Shown: positions 8,746 to 16,566 of the stretch, one piece after another
Position numbering within the stretch: the first letter of the stretch is position 1
Layout of the letters: each line of letters begins with the position of its first letter
Assembly (NCBI RefSeq): GCF_029945885.1
Contig: NZ_JAQSDK010000004.1
Location: 186,001 to 250,000, forward strand
Length of the DNA: 64,000 bases
Reading direction: 5' to 3'
DNA from: Brevundimonas sp.
GTDB taxonomy: Bacteria; Pseudomonadota; Alphaproteobacteria; Caulobacterales; Caulobacteraceae
The notes under the pieces: model-generated
The model's input: the letters and a program-made list of their open reading frames with translations, nothing else
What the model was told of the DNA's origin: nothing
The model's database searches: none
Translations under genes and position numbers: made by a program

Positions 8746-9576
8746 ATGTATTTTCCTCGCCTGCCCGACTGGCTGATCTACGGTGCCGTCGTCGGCGTGC
8801 TCGTGGTGGTCTCGCTGGGCCGCCGTGAGAATGCGGATGCCCCGCCGGCCCCACCGCCGCTGGATCAGATCGAGGACGCCCTGCTGGGACCGGTGACCCC
8901 GTTCGACCCCGCGGTCACGGTCAATGCCCCCGACTCCCTGTTCCGGCCGACCGCCGGCACCGCCTTTTCCATCGCCGCCGATGGTCGCTGGGTCACCGCC
9001 CGTCATGTGGTCGAGGGCTGCCGCAAGCCCGCCCTGGTGGTCGGAGGGGGGCGCGCGGTGGCCGCTGCCGTGCGTCTGGCCCCGCGCGCCGATGTCGCGG
9101 TCCTGATCACCGAGGGCGGTCCCCCGGCGGTGCCGGTGGCCCTGAACCGGCCGCTGCGGTCGGGCCAGCGCGCCTTTCATCCCGGCTTCCCGCAGGGCGG
9201 GGCCGGTGAGGTCACCACCCGCCTGCTGGGTCGCGAAACGCTGAAGGGCCGCGCCCGTGGCCATCGCGAGGAAGAGGCCCTGGCCTGGGCCGAGGTCGGC
9301 CGCACGGCCGGACTGGACGGCACCCTGGCCGGACTGTCCGGTGCGCCGGTGCTGGACCGGCAGGGGCGGGCGCTGGGTGTGACCATCGCCCAGGCCCCGC
9401 GTCGCGGCCGGATCTATACGACGGTGCCCGAAGGCTTCAGCGCCGCCCTGCGCGGCCTGCAGGAGGCTGATGAACCGCTGCTGGGCGAGCCGGTCACGAT
9501 CGACAACTATGGCCGGGTCGCCGACGCGATGCGGCGCGACCTGCGGGTGGCCCAGGTGGTCTGCCTCGGCGGCTGA
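8746..9576 (+). CDS. Membrane-anchored trypsin-like serine protease (S1, no PDZ)
   Basis: 276 aa with a single N-terminal membrane anchor (about residues 8-24) and one trypsin-like domain. The triad is His in TARHVVEGC, Asp in APRADVAVL and Ser in AGLSGAPVL. The Pro-rich linker APPAPPPLDQ follows the anchor. No PDZ domain is present, unlike DegP/DegS. Two cysteines (GC after the His motif and VVC near the end) might form a disulfide. It lies immediately downstream of the DUF350 gene and the pair probably works at the membrane; the substrate is unknown. Confidence 0.85.
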   Translation: MYFPRLPDWLIYGAVVGVLVVVSLGRRENADAPPAPPPLDQIEDALLGPVTPFDPAVTVNAPDSLFRPTAGTAFSIAADGRWVTARHVVEGCRKPALVVGGGRAVAAAVRLAPRADVAVLITEGGPPAVPVALNRPLRSGQRAFHPGFPQGGAGEVTTRLLGRETLKGRARGHREEEALAWAEVGRTAGLDGTLAGLSGAPVLDRQGRALGVTIAQAPRRGRIYTTVPEGFSAALRGLQEADEPLLGEPVTIDNYGRVADAMRRDLRVAQVVCLGG

Positions 9577-9584
9577 CGACCGGT

Positions 9585-9611
9585 GCCCCCGCCCGTCGGG
9601 CGGACGGGGGC
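9585..9611. terminator. GC-rich hairpin between convergent genes
   Basis: GCCCCCG (9585-9591) pairs with CGGGGGC (9605-9611), with additional inner pairing of CCG and CGG. It sits between the convergent protease and M16 peptidase genes. There is no T-run on either side, so it may be a Rho-independent-like barrier or simply 3'-end protection. Confidence 0.5.
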
Positions 9612-9623
9612 TTGTGACCCGCT

Positions 9624-12494
9624 CTAGTGCAGCGTCGCCGAGTCCAGGTTCAGGTCGGTCAACGGGATGACCTCGACGTCCGGATGTTTGGCGCGCAGGG
9701 CGTCGATGAACTGGGCCGCGTCGCCGACGATCACCAGACTGGCCTCATTGACCGGCAGATGGCGGGCGAAGGCGGCCTCCAGCTGTTCGGGCGTGACGGC
9801 ACGGACCCGGCCGGCATAGGCGGCCAGTTCGCTCATCGGCAGGTCGTACAGGGCCAGGTTGGCCACCAGACCGCCGAGCCCGTCGACCGTCTCCAGCGAG
9901 CGACCGAAGCCGCCGATCAGGGTTGCCCGGCGCGGGGCCAGGTCCGCCTCGGTGGTCGGGGTGGTCGCCAGGCTGGCGATCTCGGCCAGGATCAGGTCGG
10001 ACACCTCCACGGCGGCATCGTTGCGGGTCTGGGCCGAGGCGGTGAAGACGCCGACGTCCTGACGGGCTCCGAGCGAGGACCCGGCCCCGTAGGACAGGCC
10101 GCGCTTGATGCGGATCTCCTGATTGAGCCGCGACGAGAAGCCCCCCCCCAGCAGGGTGTTGCCGACCGTCAGCGGGAAATAGTCGGCGTCGGTGCGTGAC
10201 ACGCCACGGATGGCGGCCACGACGGCGGCCTGACCGGCACCGGGCTGATCGATGACGATGATCCGCGGGCTCAGCACTGTGCCGGCCGGGTGGGCGGCGG
10301 TCGCGGCGGCGTCGGCCGGATTGCGCCAGTCACCGAAGGCCTGCTGGGCCAGGGTGCGCGCCTCGGCCGGGGTGATCTTGCCCGAAAACACCAGGGTGGC
10401 GTCCGACGGCCGGTAATAGGCCCGGTGGAAGGCGGCGACATCAGCGCGGTCGATGGCCGGGATGCTGTTGACCGTGCCACCCGACGGTGCCCCGTAGGGG
10501 GCCCCGCCGTAGATGACCCGGGCCACGGTCTGGGAGGCGATGGTCCCGGGCTGACTCAGGGCCACACGCAGGCCGTCCAGCGTCTGGGCCTGCTGCCGCT
10601 CCAGCTCCTCTGCGGCGAAGGCCGGATTGCGCACCAGGTCGGCCATCAGGGCCATGGCCTGGGGAAAGACGTCGGCCGGGGCATTGGCATAGACGTTGGA
10701 GAAATCGACGCCCGATCCGGCCCCGACCGAGGCCCCCAGCTGTTCGATCTGGGTGGCGATCTCCGGAGCCGACTTGTCGGCCGTGCCCTGGGTCAGCAGG
10801 GCGGCGGTGAGGGCGGCGACCCCGGCCTTGCCGGCAGGATCCTCGGCCGAGCCGGCCTCGAAGCTGAGCCGGGCCGAGACCAGCGGCAGGCCTTCGGTCG
10901 CGGCGACCAGGACACGCAGGCCGTTCGACAGGCGGAAGTCCGACACCAGCGGCGTGACCGGGGCGATCTCGGTCCCGGGCTGGGGCAGGGACAGCCGCTG
11001 TTCTGCAGGCAGCAGGGTCGCGGGCGTCCCGACCGGGGCCAGTTCGGCCAGGGTCACCGGGGCGTCGACATTCATGTTCTGCACCGAGGCCGGATGCTCG
11101 TCGTCGGCCGGCAGATAGCGCATGGTGATGCTGCGGTCGTCGGTCAGATAGCGCCGGGCCACCCGCTGCACATCGGCGGCCGTAACCGCCTGGATGTCGG
11201 CGATCTCGCGGTCGGCCACGCTGGCGTCGCCGGTCATGATCAGCACATTGCCGAGGGTGGTGGCGCGGTCATCGACCGACTCCCGTCCGCGCAGGGTATT
11301 GGCGACCAGTTCGTTCTTGGCCTCGGCCAGTTCGGCGGCGCTCACCGGTTCATCGCGCAGTTGGGCGATCTCGGCCTTCAGGGCGGCGATGCCCGCCTCG
11401 GGCGACTGGCCCTGGGTCATGATGGCATAGGCGGTCAGATTACCGGCCTGCTGGGCGAAGTCCGGGTTGGACCCGATCTGGGCGGCAATCTGCTGGTCAT
11501 AGACCAGCGACCGGTACAACCGGCTGCTCTCGCCGGTGGAGAGGACGCCGTCCAGTACCGTCAGGGCGGCGCGGTCGGCGTCGCGATAGGCGACGGTCGG
11601 CCAGGCCATGACCACGGCGGGCAGGGGCACATTGGGGGCGTAGAAGGTGGCCTCGCGCGGTCCGGTCGGCTCGGGCTCGACCACGTCATTGGCCGGCATC
11701 GGGGTCGTGGGCCGCTTCAGCGGGCCGAAATACTGGTCGATCCAGGCGTTCATCTGCGCCGGATCGAAATTGCCGGCGACGATCAGGATGGCATTGTCGG
11801 GTCTGTAGTAGGTCTGGTGGAAGCGCAGGACGTCATCGAGGGTGGCGGCGTCCAGCTCCTCGATCGAACCGATCCCGGGACGGCGGTAGGGCGAGTCCAG
11901 ATAGATGGTCTGGGGCGTGAACAGGCCGAACAGCCGACCATAGGGGCTGGCCAGGATCCGCTGGCGGTATTCTTCCTTCACCACGTCTCGCTCGGAATCG
12001 AAGGTCGGCTCATCGACGACCAGCGACCCCATCCGTTCGGCCTCGGCGAACAGCATCCGCTGCAGATGGTTGGCGGGGACGACCTCGTAATAGGCGGTCA
12101 TGTCGTCGGCGGTGAAGGCGTTGTTGAAGCCACCGACATCCTCGGTCAGCCGGTCGAAGGTCTCGGGCGGCAGGTTGCGCGTGGCCTTGAACATCAGGTG
12201 TTCGAACAGGTGGGCGAAGCCCGAGCGACCGGCCGGGTCGTCCTTGGAGCCGACCCGGTACCAGACCTGGACCGTGACGTTCGAGGTGTTGGCATCCAGG
12301 GCCGAATAGATTTCCAGGCCATTGGCCAGGGTGCGCCGGGTGAAGCCCAGCGGCGGTACCTCGATGCCGGTCGGTGCCGTGTCGGCGACGGTGACAGTGA
12401 CGGCGGTGGCCGGAGCTGCGGCCTCATAGGCCCATGCGGGGCTGGACGACAGCAGGGCGACCACGGCGGCGGTGGTGATCAGACGAAGTTTCAT
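9624..12494 (-). CDS. M16 family zinc metallopeptidase with two tandem domains, exported
   Basis: 956 aa. The signal peptide ends near SSPAWA. The first M16 half carries the inverted zinc motif HLFEH (His95, Glu98, His99). The second half, beginning around residue 520 (VSDFRLSNGLRVLVA), keeps the fold but has no HxxEH and is presumably the non-catalytic partner half, as in PqqL and pitrilysin. It probably degrades peptides in the periplasm. A GCCCC/GGGGC hairpin at 12512-12525 sits in its short leader. Confidence 0.93.
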   Translation of the reverse strand: MKLRLITTAAVVALLSSSPAWAYEAAAPATAVTVTVADTAPTGIEVPPLGFTRRTLANGLEIYSALDANTSNVTVQVWYRVGSKDDPAGRSGFAHLFEHLMFKATRNLPPETFDRLTEDVGGFNNAFTADDMTAYYEVVPANHLQRMLFAEAERMGSLVVDEPTFDSERDVVKEEYRQRILASPYGRLFGLFTPQTIYLDSPYRRPGIGSIEELDAATLDDVLRFHQTYYRPDNAILIVAGNFDPAQMNAWIDQYFGPLKRPTTPMPANDVVEPEPTGPREATFYAPNVPLPAVVMAWPTVAYRDADRAALTVLDGVLSTGESSRLYRSLVYDQQIAAQIGSNPDFAQQAGNLTAYAIMTQGQSPEAGIAALKAEIAQLRDEPVSAAELAEAKNELVANTLRGRESVDDRATTLGNVLIMTGDASVADREIADIQAVTAADVQRVARRYLTDDRSITMRYLPADDEHPASVQNMNVDAPVTLAELAPVGTPATLLPAEQRLSLPQPGTEIAPVTPLVSDFRLSNGLRVLVAATEGLPLVSARLSFEAGSAEDPAGKAGVAALTAALLTQGTADKSAPEIATQIEQLGASVGAGSGVDFSNVYANAPADVFPQAMALMADLVRNPAFAAEELERQQAQTLDGLRVALSQPGTIASQTVARVIYGGAPYGAPSGGTVNSIPAIDRADVAAFHRAYYRPSDATLVFSGKITPAEARTLAQQAFGDWRNPADAAATAAHPAGTVLSPRIIVIDQPGAGQAAVVAAIRGVSRTDADYFPLTVGNTLLGGGFSSRLNQEIRIKRGLSYGAGSSLGARQDVGVFTASAQTRNDAAVEVSDLILAEIASLATTPTTEADLAPRRATLIGGFGRSLETVDGLGGLVANLALYDLPMSELAAYAGRVRAVTPEQLEAAFARHLPVNEASLVIVGDAAQFIDALRAKHPDVEVIPLTDLNLDSATLH

Positions 12495-12589
12495 GCGTGG
12501 GTTCCCGGACGGCCCCGTCAGGGGCTTTTCACAACCCTATCAGGGCCGCGCCTCCACGCACGTTACGGAGCTGTAATGTCAGGCCGTGG

Positions 12590-13498
12590 TCAGGCCGTGG
12601 TCTGGCCGAAAACCTCGACGCCGATTTCGCCGTCGGTGGTCAGCCAGGCGCGCTTCATCCCCTGGCTGTTGAACGGATGGGCGATGTGGCCGTCACGGTC
12701 GAGGGCGATCAGGCCGCCGTCGCCGCCAAGGTCACCGATCTCGGTGATCACGGCGCGGGTGGCGTCGTCGAGGCTGGCCCCGGCGGCCACGCGCCAGCTG
12801 ACCTGGGCGCAGGCGACCGTGCGGATGAAATACTCGCCCTGACCGGTGCCCGAGACGGCGACATGGCCATCGGCCCAGCTTCCGGCCCCGGGGATGGGGG
12901 TGTCGCCGACCCGGCCCGGCATCTTGCCGAACACCCCGGCGGTCGAGGTGGCGGCGGCCAGGCGACCGGCCGAGTCGAGCACGCAGCAGCCGACGGTGCC
13001 GTGCGACAGGGCCCCGGCCAGCACATCGGGGGCCGTGCCGGGCGGATGGTTGTCCTCGCCCTTGCCGGCGTGGGTGAACCAGGCGGCCTCGTCGCCGATC
13101 GCCTCCAGCCCCTGGTCATGGGCGAACAGGGCCGCGCCCTCGCCGACCAGCATCACGTGGGGGGTCCGGTCCATCACGGCCCGGGCGGCGCGGACCGGAT
13201 TGCGGAAGCCCTGCAGGGCGGCGACGGCCCCGGCCTTGCGCGTGGCCCCGTCCATCAGACTGGCGTCCAGCTCATAGGCCCCGGCCAGGTTGGGCGAGGC
13301 CCCGCGCCCGGCGACATAGAGGCCCGAGTCCTCGAGCATCACCGTAGCCTCGACGGCGACGTCGAGCGCCGAGGCCCCGGCCTCGAGCCGGATCTTCATC
13401 GCCTCGACCACGGCACGCATGTTGTCGATCTCGCGATCGTAGTTGCGCTCCGGACGGGCACCGGCACCGCCATGGAGAATAAGGGCGTGTCGGGTCAT
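12590..13498 (-). CDS. iaaA: Isoaspartyl peptidase / plant-type L-asparaginase (Ntn hydrolase)
   Basis: 302 aa. The precursor is cut before Thr168 in SHGTVGCC to expose the N-terminal nucleophile of the beta subunit. The start HALILHGGAGA, the mid motif AGRGASPN and the GTGQGEYFIR segment are typical of the type III family. It hydrolyses isoaspartyl dipeptides and asparagine. ATG 13498 is preceded by GGAAGAGCC. The 3' end carries an 11-bp tandem duplication (GTCAGGCCGTG) that repeats the stop-codon region. It is probably co-directional with the M16 gene across a 95-bp gap. Confidence 0.92.
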   Translation of the reverse strand: MTRHALILHGGAGARPERNYDREIDNMRAVVEAMKIRLEAGASALDVAVEATVMLEDSGLYVAGRGASPNLAGAYELDASLMDGATRKAGAVAALQGFRNPVRAARAVMDRTPHVMLVGEGAALFAHDQGLEAIGDEAAWFTHAGKGEDNHPPGTAPDVLAGALSHGTVGCCVLDSAGRLAAATSTAGVFGKMPGRVGDTPIPGAGSWADGHVAVSGTGQGEYFIRTVACAQVSWRVAAGASLDDATRAVITEIGDLGGDGGLIALDRDGHIAHPFNSQGMKRAWLTTDGEIGVEVFGQTTA

Positions 13499-13692
13499 GG
13501 CTGGCTCTTCCCTGGGGCGGCGGCGACCGCTAGCGTTCTGTCTCGCGCCGTCGCCGGGCGGTTTGTATTCGACCTGTCCATGCGCGTGATCCGGCGGTCC
13601 GTGCAAGTTTCACGGCCTCCCCGTGACGCCGAATTCTGGCGGTTTCGGGTCCCCCGGTCGCCAGATCCGGCCCACCTTTCAGGAATTTCGAC

Positions 13693-14694
13693 ATGCGTGC
13701 AGTACTCTCCAAGACCCCCGGCGGCCCCGAGACCCTGGTGGTCGAGGAGGTTCTGGATCCGACGCCGATGAAGGGCGAGGTGATCATCGAGGTGAAGGCC
13801 GTGGGGATCAATTTCCCCGATACGCTGATCATCGAGGATCGCTACCAGTTCAAGCCCGCGCGACCGTTCTCGCCCGGGGGCGAGGTGGCCGGGGTGATCG
13901 AGGCGGTCGGCGAGGGTGTCAAACATCTGCGCAAGGGCGACCGGGTCATCGCCGTTCCGGGCTGGGGCGGTCTGGTCGAACGTCTCGCCGTGCGGGCGGA
14001 CTCGGTCATCCCCATTCCCGACGGCATGGATTTCGAGACCGCCGCGGCCCTGATCATGACCTATGGCACCAGCTATTATGCGCTGAAGGACCGGGCCCTG
14101 CTGCAGCCGGGCGAAACCCTGCTGGTGCTGGGTGCGGCCGGGGGTGTCGGTGCAGCGGCGGTCGAGCTGGGCAAGGCGATGGGGGCCCGGGTGGTGGCCG
14201 CCGCCTCGACCAATGACAAGGTCGAGTTCGCCCTGGACCTGGGGGCTGACAACGGCCTGATCTACCCCTCGGGCAAGCTGGACCGCGAGGCCCAGAAACA
14301 GCTGTCGGGCGAGTTCAAACTGGCCACGGGTCGCGACGGGGCCGACGTCGTCTATGACGGGGTCGGTGGCGACTATGCCGAGCCGGCGCTGCGGGCGATG
14401 GACTGGAACGGTCGCTATCTGGTCGTCGGCTTTCCGGCCGGGATTCCGTCCCTGCCGTTGAATCTGACCCTGTTGAAGTCCGTCTCGGTCATCGGGGTCT
14501 TCTGGGGGGCCGCCGTGGCGCGCGATCCGGCGGGGCATGCCGCCAACATGGCCGAGCTGTTCAAATTCTGGAGCGAGGGCAAGATCAAGCCGCGCGTCAG
14601 CCGCACCTTCCCGCTGGAACAGGCCCATCTGGCGATCCAGGCCCTGGGCGACCGCAGCGCCATGGGCAAGATCGTGGTGACGGTCGAGTCCTGA
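13693..14694 (+). CDS. NADPH:quinone oxidoreductase family protein (zinc-independent MDR)
   Basis: 333 aa medium-chain reductase. It has a GroES-like N-terminal domain with FSPGGEVAGVI, and a cofactor domain with LGAAGGVGAAAVELG as the dinucleotide loop. The zinc ligands of alcohol dehydrogenases are absent, which matches the quinone reductase branch. YPSGKLDREAQKQ is a loop commonly seen in alphaproteobacterial members. It probably reduces quinones or enones with NADPH. A CAGGAA site precedes ATG 13693. It stands alone on the plus strand. Confidence 0.88.
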   Translation: MRAVLSKTPGGPETLVVEEVLDPTPMKGEVIIEVKAVGINFPDTLIIEDRYQFKPARPFSPGGEVAGVIEAVGEGVKHLRKGDRVIAVPGWGGLVERLAVRADSVIPIPDGMDFETAAALIMTYGTSYYALKDRALLQPGETLLVLGAAGGVGAAAVELGKAMGARVVAAASTNDKVEFALDLGADNGLIYPSGKLDREAQKQLSGEFKLATGRDGADVVYDGVGGDYAEPALRAMDWNGRYLVVGFPAGIPSLPLNLTLLKSVSVIGVFWGAAVARDPAGHAANMAELFKFWSEGKIKPRVSRTFPLEQAHLAIQALGDRSAMGKIVVTVES

Positions 14695-14707
14695 TCCCGG
14701 GGCGGGT

Positions 14708-15106
14708 TCAGTCGCCTTGGAGGCGCTTCAGGGCCTCGGCGGCGGCATCCCGGTGTCGGCGTTTGATGTTGGCCCCCAGCATGGCGATCATGGCGGCGAT
14801 GACGGCGGCGTCGTCGGTGAAGCCGATCCCGGCGAAGACGTCGGGAATGGCGTCGATCGGCATGACGAAATAGGCCAGCGCCCCCAGCATCAGCCCCTTG
14901 GCCGCCGCCGGGGTTTCGGGGTCCCGGGCCGCGTACCAGACACTGAGCGCCTGGTCGGCGAAGGGGATGCGGGCGGCTGTCCGCCGGATCTTGGGCCAGA
15001 AACCGCGGGCGACCCGTGTCTCATTGACGCGCTGCACCGACGGAATCAGGGCGCGGGCCGGATCCAGCGCGGCGTCCGGGTCGGCGGGTTTGGCATTGTC
15101 GGTCAT
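14708..15106 (-). CDS. DUF1232 (YkvA-like) membrane-associated protein
   Basis: 132 aa. The core AYFVMPIDAIPDVFAGIGFTD is the DUF1232 hallmark (Y-x-P-x-D-x-IPD), with a flanking helix MLGALAYFV and a second hydrophobic helix around AAVIAAMIAMLGA. The function of the family is not established. It is convergent with the quinone oxidoreductase gene and divergent from the SDR gene. Confidence 0.87.
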   Translation of the reverse strand: MTDNAKPADPDAALDPARALIPSVQRVNETRVARGFWPKIRRTAARIPFADQALSVWYAARDPETPAAAKGLMLGALAYFVMPIDAIPDVFAGIGFTDDAAVIAAMIAMLGANIKRRHRDAAAEALKRLQGD

Positions 15107-15161
15107 GGCGGCTAAAGCCCCGCGATACGCTTACGTTCATTCCAATATAGGGGCTCCGGCC

Positions 15162-15944
15162 ATGAAACTCGACAGTTCGATCGCGGCCGTGGTGACCGGC
15201 GGGGCCTCTGGCCTGGGCGAGGGCACGGCGCGCGCCATCGCCGCCACCGGGGCCCGGGTCGCCCTGTTCGACCTCAATGAGGAGAAGGGCGAGGCCATCG
15301 CCCGTGAGATCGGCGGGGTCTTCTGCAAGGTCGACGTCACGGATGACGCCTCGGTCGCCGCCGCCTTCATCAAGGCCCGGGCCGCCCATGGCCAGGAGCG
15401 GCTGCTGGTCAGTTGCGCCGGGATCGCCACCGGCCAGAAGACCGTGTCGCGCAAGAAGGACACCGGCGAGATCCGCGCCCATGACATGGCGTCCTTCGAG
15501 CGCACCGTGCGGGTCAATCTGTTCGGCACGTTCCGCGTCCTGTCGCAATCGGCGGCGGGAATGGTGACTCTGGAGCCGATGGCGGACGGCGAGCGCGGCC
15601 TGATCGTCAATACAGCCTCGGTCGCGGCCCAGGACGGCCAGGTGGGTCAGGCGGCCTATGCGGCCTCCAAGGGCGGGGTCTATGCGATGACCCTGCCGGT
15701 GGCCCGCGATCTGGCCCGGGAAGGTATCCGCTGCAACACCATTCTGCCCGGTATCATGTGGACGCCGATGATGGCCGACATGGACCAGAAGATCCAGGAC
15801 GCCCTGGCCGCCCAGATTCCCTTCCCCAGTCGTCTGGGCACACCGGCCGACTATGCGTCCCTGGTGCTGGAACTGGCTCGCAACGTCTACATCAACGGCG
15901 AATGCATCCGTCTGGACGGGGCGATCCGGATGGCCCCGCGCTGA
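15162..15944 (+). CDS. SDR family oxidoreductase, 3-hydroxyacyl-CoA dehydrogenase type
   Basis: 260 aa. The TGGASGLG cofactor loop is at 12-19, the catalytic Ser at about 153 (NTASVAAQDG) and the YxxxK pair at 166/170 (YAASK). The acidic residue at LFDLNE favours NAD(H). The overall pattern matches the HSD10-like 2-methyl-3-hydroxybutyryl/3-hydroxyacyl-CoA dehydrogenases of fatty-acid and branched-chain degradation (family knowledge). ATG 15162 gives the standard short N-terminus. A hairpin at 15954-15990 followed by TCTTTT may end the transcript. Confidence 0.9.
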   Translation: MKLDSSIAAVVTGGASGLGEGTARAIAATGARVALFDLNEEKGEAIAREIGGVFCKVDVTDDASVAAAFIKARAAHGQERLLVSCAGIATGQKTVSRKKDTGEIRAHDMASFERTVRVNLFGTFRVLSQSAAGMVTLEPMADGERGLIVNTASVAAQDGQVGQAAYAASKGGVYAMTLPVARDLAREGIRCNTILPGIMWTPMMADMDQKIQDALAAQIPFPSRLGTPADYASLVLELARNVYINGECIRLDGAIRMAPR

Positions 15945-15953
15945 TCGCCGGAA

Positions 15954-15999
15954 GCGGATCGCTCGAGGCTGATCGCCCCGGACGATCCGCATCGTCTTT
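15954..15999 (+). terminator. Terminator-like hairpin after the SDR gene
   Basis: GCGGATCG (15954-15961) pairs perfectly with CGATCCGC (15983-15990) over a 21-nt loop and is followed by ATCGTCTTTT. It lies 10 bp after the SDR stop codon. The large loop makes it weaker than a classical intrinsic terminator. Confidence 0.5.
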
Positions 16000-16006
16000 T
16001 GGGCGC

Positions 16007-16140
16007 TATGGTCGCGACGCGGTCGCTCCCGGCCCGAGCGCCTCCGGCCTGGGACGGGACGCGGTCGCTCCCGACATGAGCGCAGCGCGAAGCGCCAGGC
16101 CGAGTCGGGTCGAGAAGGCGAAGCCTTCTCAGCGCGGCTA
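16007..16140. repeat. Intergenic REP-like repeat cluster
   Basis: The 302-bp gap between the SDR gene and tRNA-Gly holds no gene. GACGCGGTCGCTCCCG occurs twice (16016-16031 and 16058-16073), each copy followed by a GAGCGC. After it come GCGCCAGGC..GTCGGGTCG (16092-16113) and a perfect hairpin GAGAAGGC-GAA-GCCTTCTC (16112-16130). The GCGCCAGGC..GTCGGGTCG block recurs at 26087-26112 (about 22 of 26 bases match), again followed by a palindrome, so this looks like a dispersed repeat family. Confidence 0.6.
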
Positions 16141-16168
16141 AACAAAAGCGGTGAAACGAAAAAGGGGC

Positions 16169-16197
16169 TTGCGAGGGGGCCGGGGTGTCCGCTATAC
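16169..16197 (+). promoter_or_regulatory. Putative housekeeping promoter of tRNA-Gly
   Basis: TTGCGAG (16169-16175) and GCTATAC (16191-16197), 15 nt apart, resemble the Caulobacter housekeeping consensus TTGACGS / GCTANAWC. The predicted transcript start, near 16204, lies about 40 nt before the mature tRNA. Confidence 0.5.
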
Positions 16198-16246
16198 GCC
16201 CGCCTCTCGACGAGACGGATCGCCCATGCAGGGCCCGTCGCGGAGT

Positions 16247-16321
16247 GCGGGCGTAGCTCAGTGGTAGAGCACAACCTTGCCAAGGTTGGGGTCGAGAGTT
16301 CGAATCTCTTCGCCCGCTCCA
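16247..16321 (+). tRNA. tRNA-Gly (anticodon GCC), CCA encoded
   Basis: Complete 75-nt cloverleaf. The acceptor stem is GCGGGCG with CGCCCGC, the D-arm GCTC..GAGC, the anticodon stem CAACC/GGTTG around TTGCCAA (anticodon GCC), and the T-arm GAGAG-TTCGAAT-CTCTT. The 3' CCA is genomically encoded. It reads the major glycine codons GGC and GGU of this GC-rich genome. Confidence 0.98.
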
Positions 16322-16566
16322 GTCGAGAAGTCTGTCCCCGGCGCGGCGCGGTCTTTCGCGCCCTTCGCCAGGGGCATATCAGACCCATCCCCGCCCGCCG
16401 CCCGGAGTCTTTTGCCGGGGCCAATCGTCGCGTTTGAGCTCACATCCCGTCCAGGGTTGGGGGCGGAGTGGCGACTCGCTTCACAGGGGTGCCACAATCC
16501 TGCGGTTCGCCTCTTGCAAGGTGTCGCGGGCGAGGCGCGCAGGGCGCCACTTTGGGACGATCGCGC

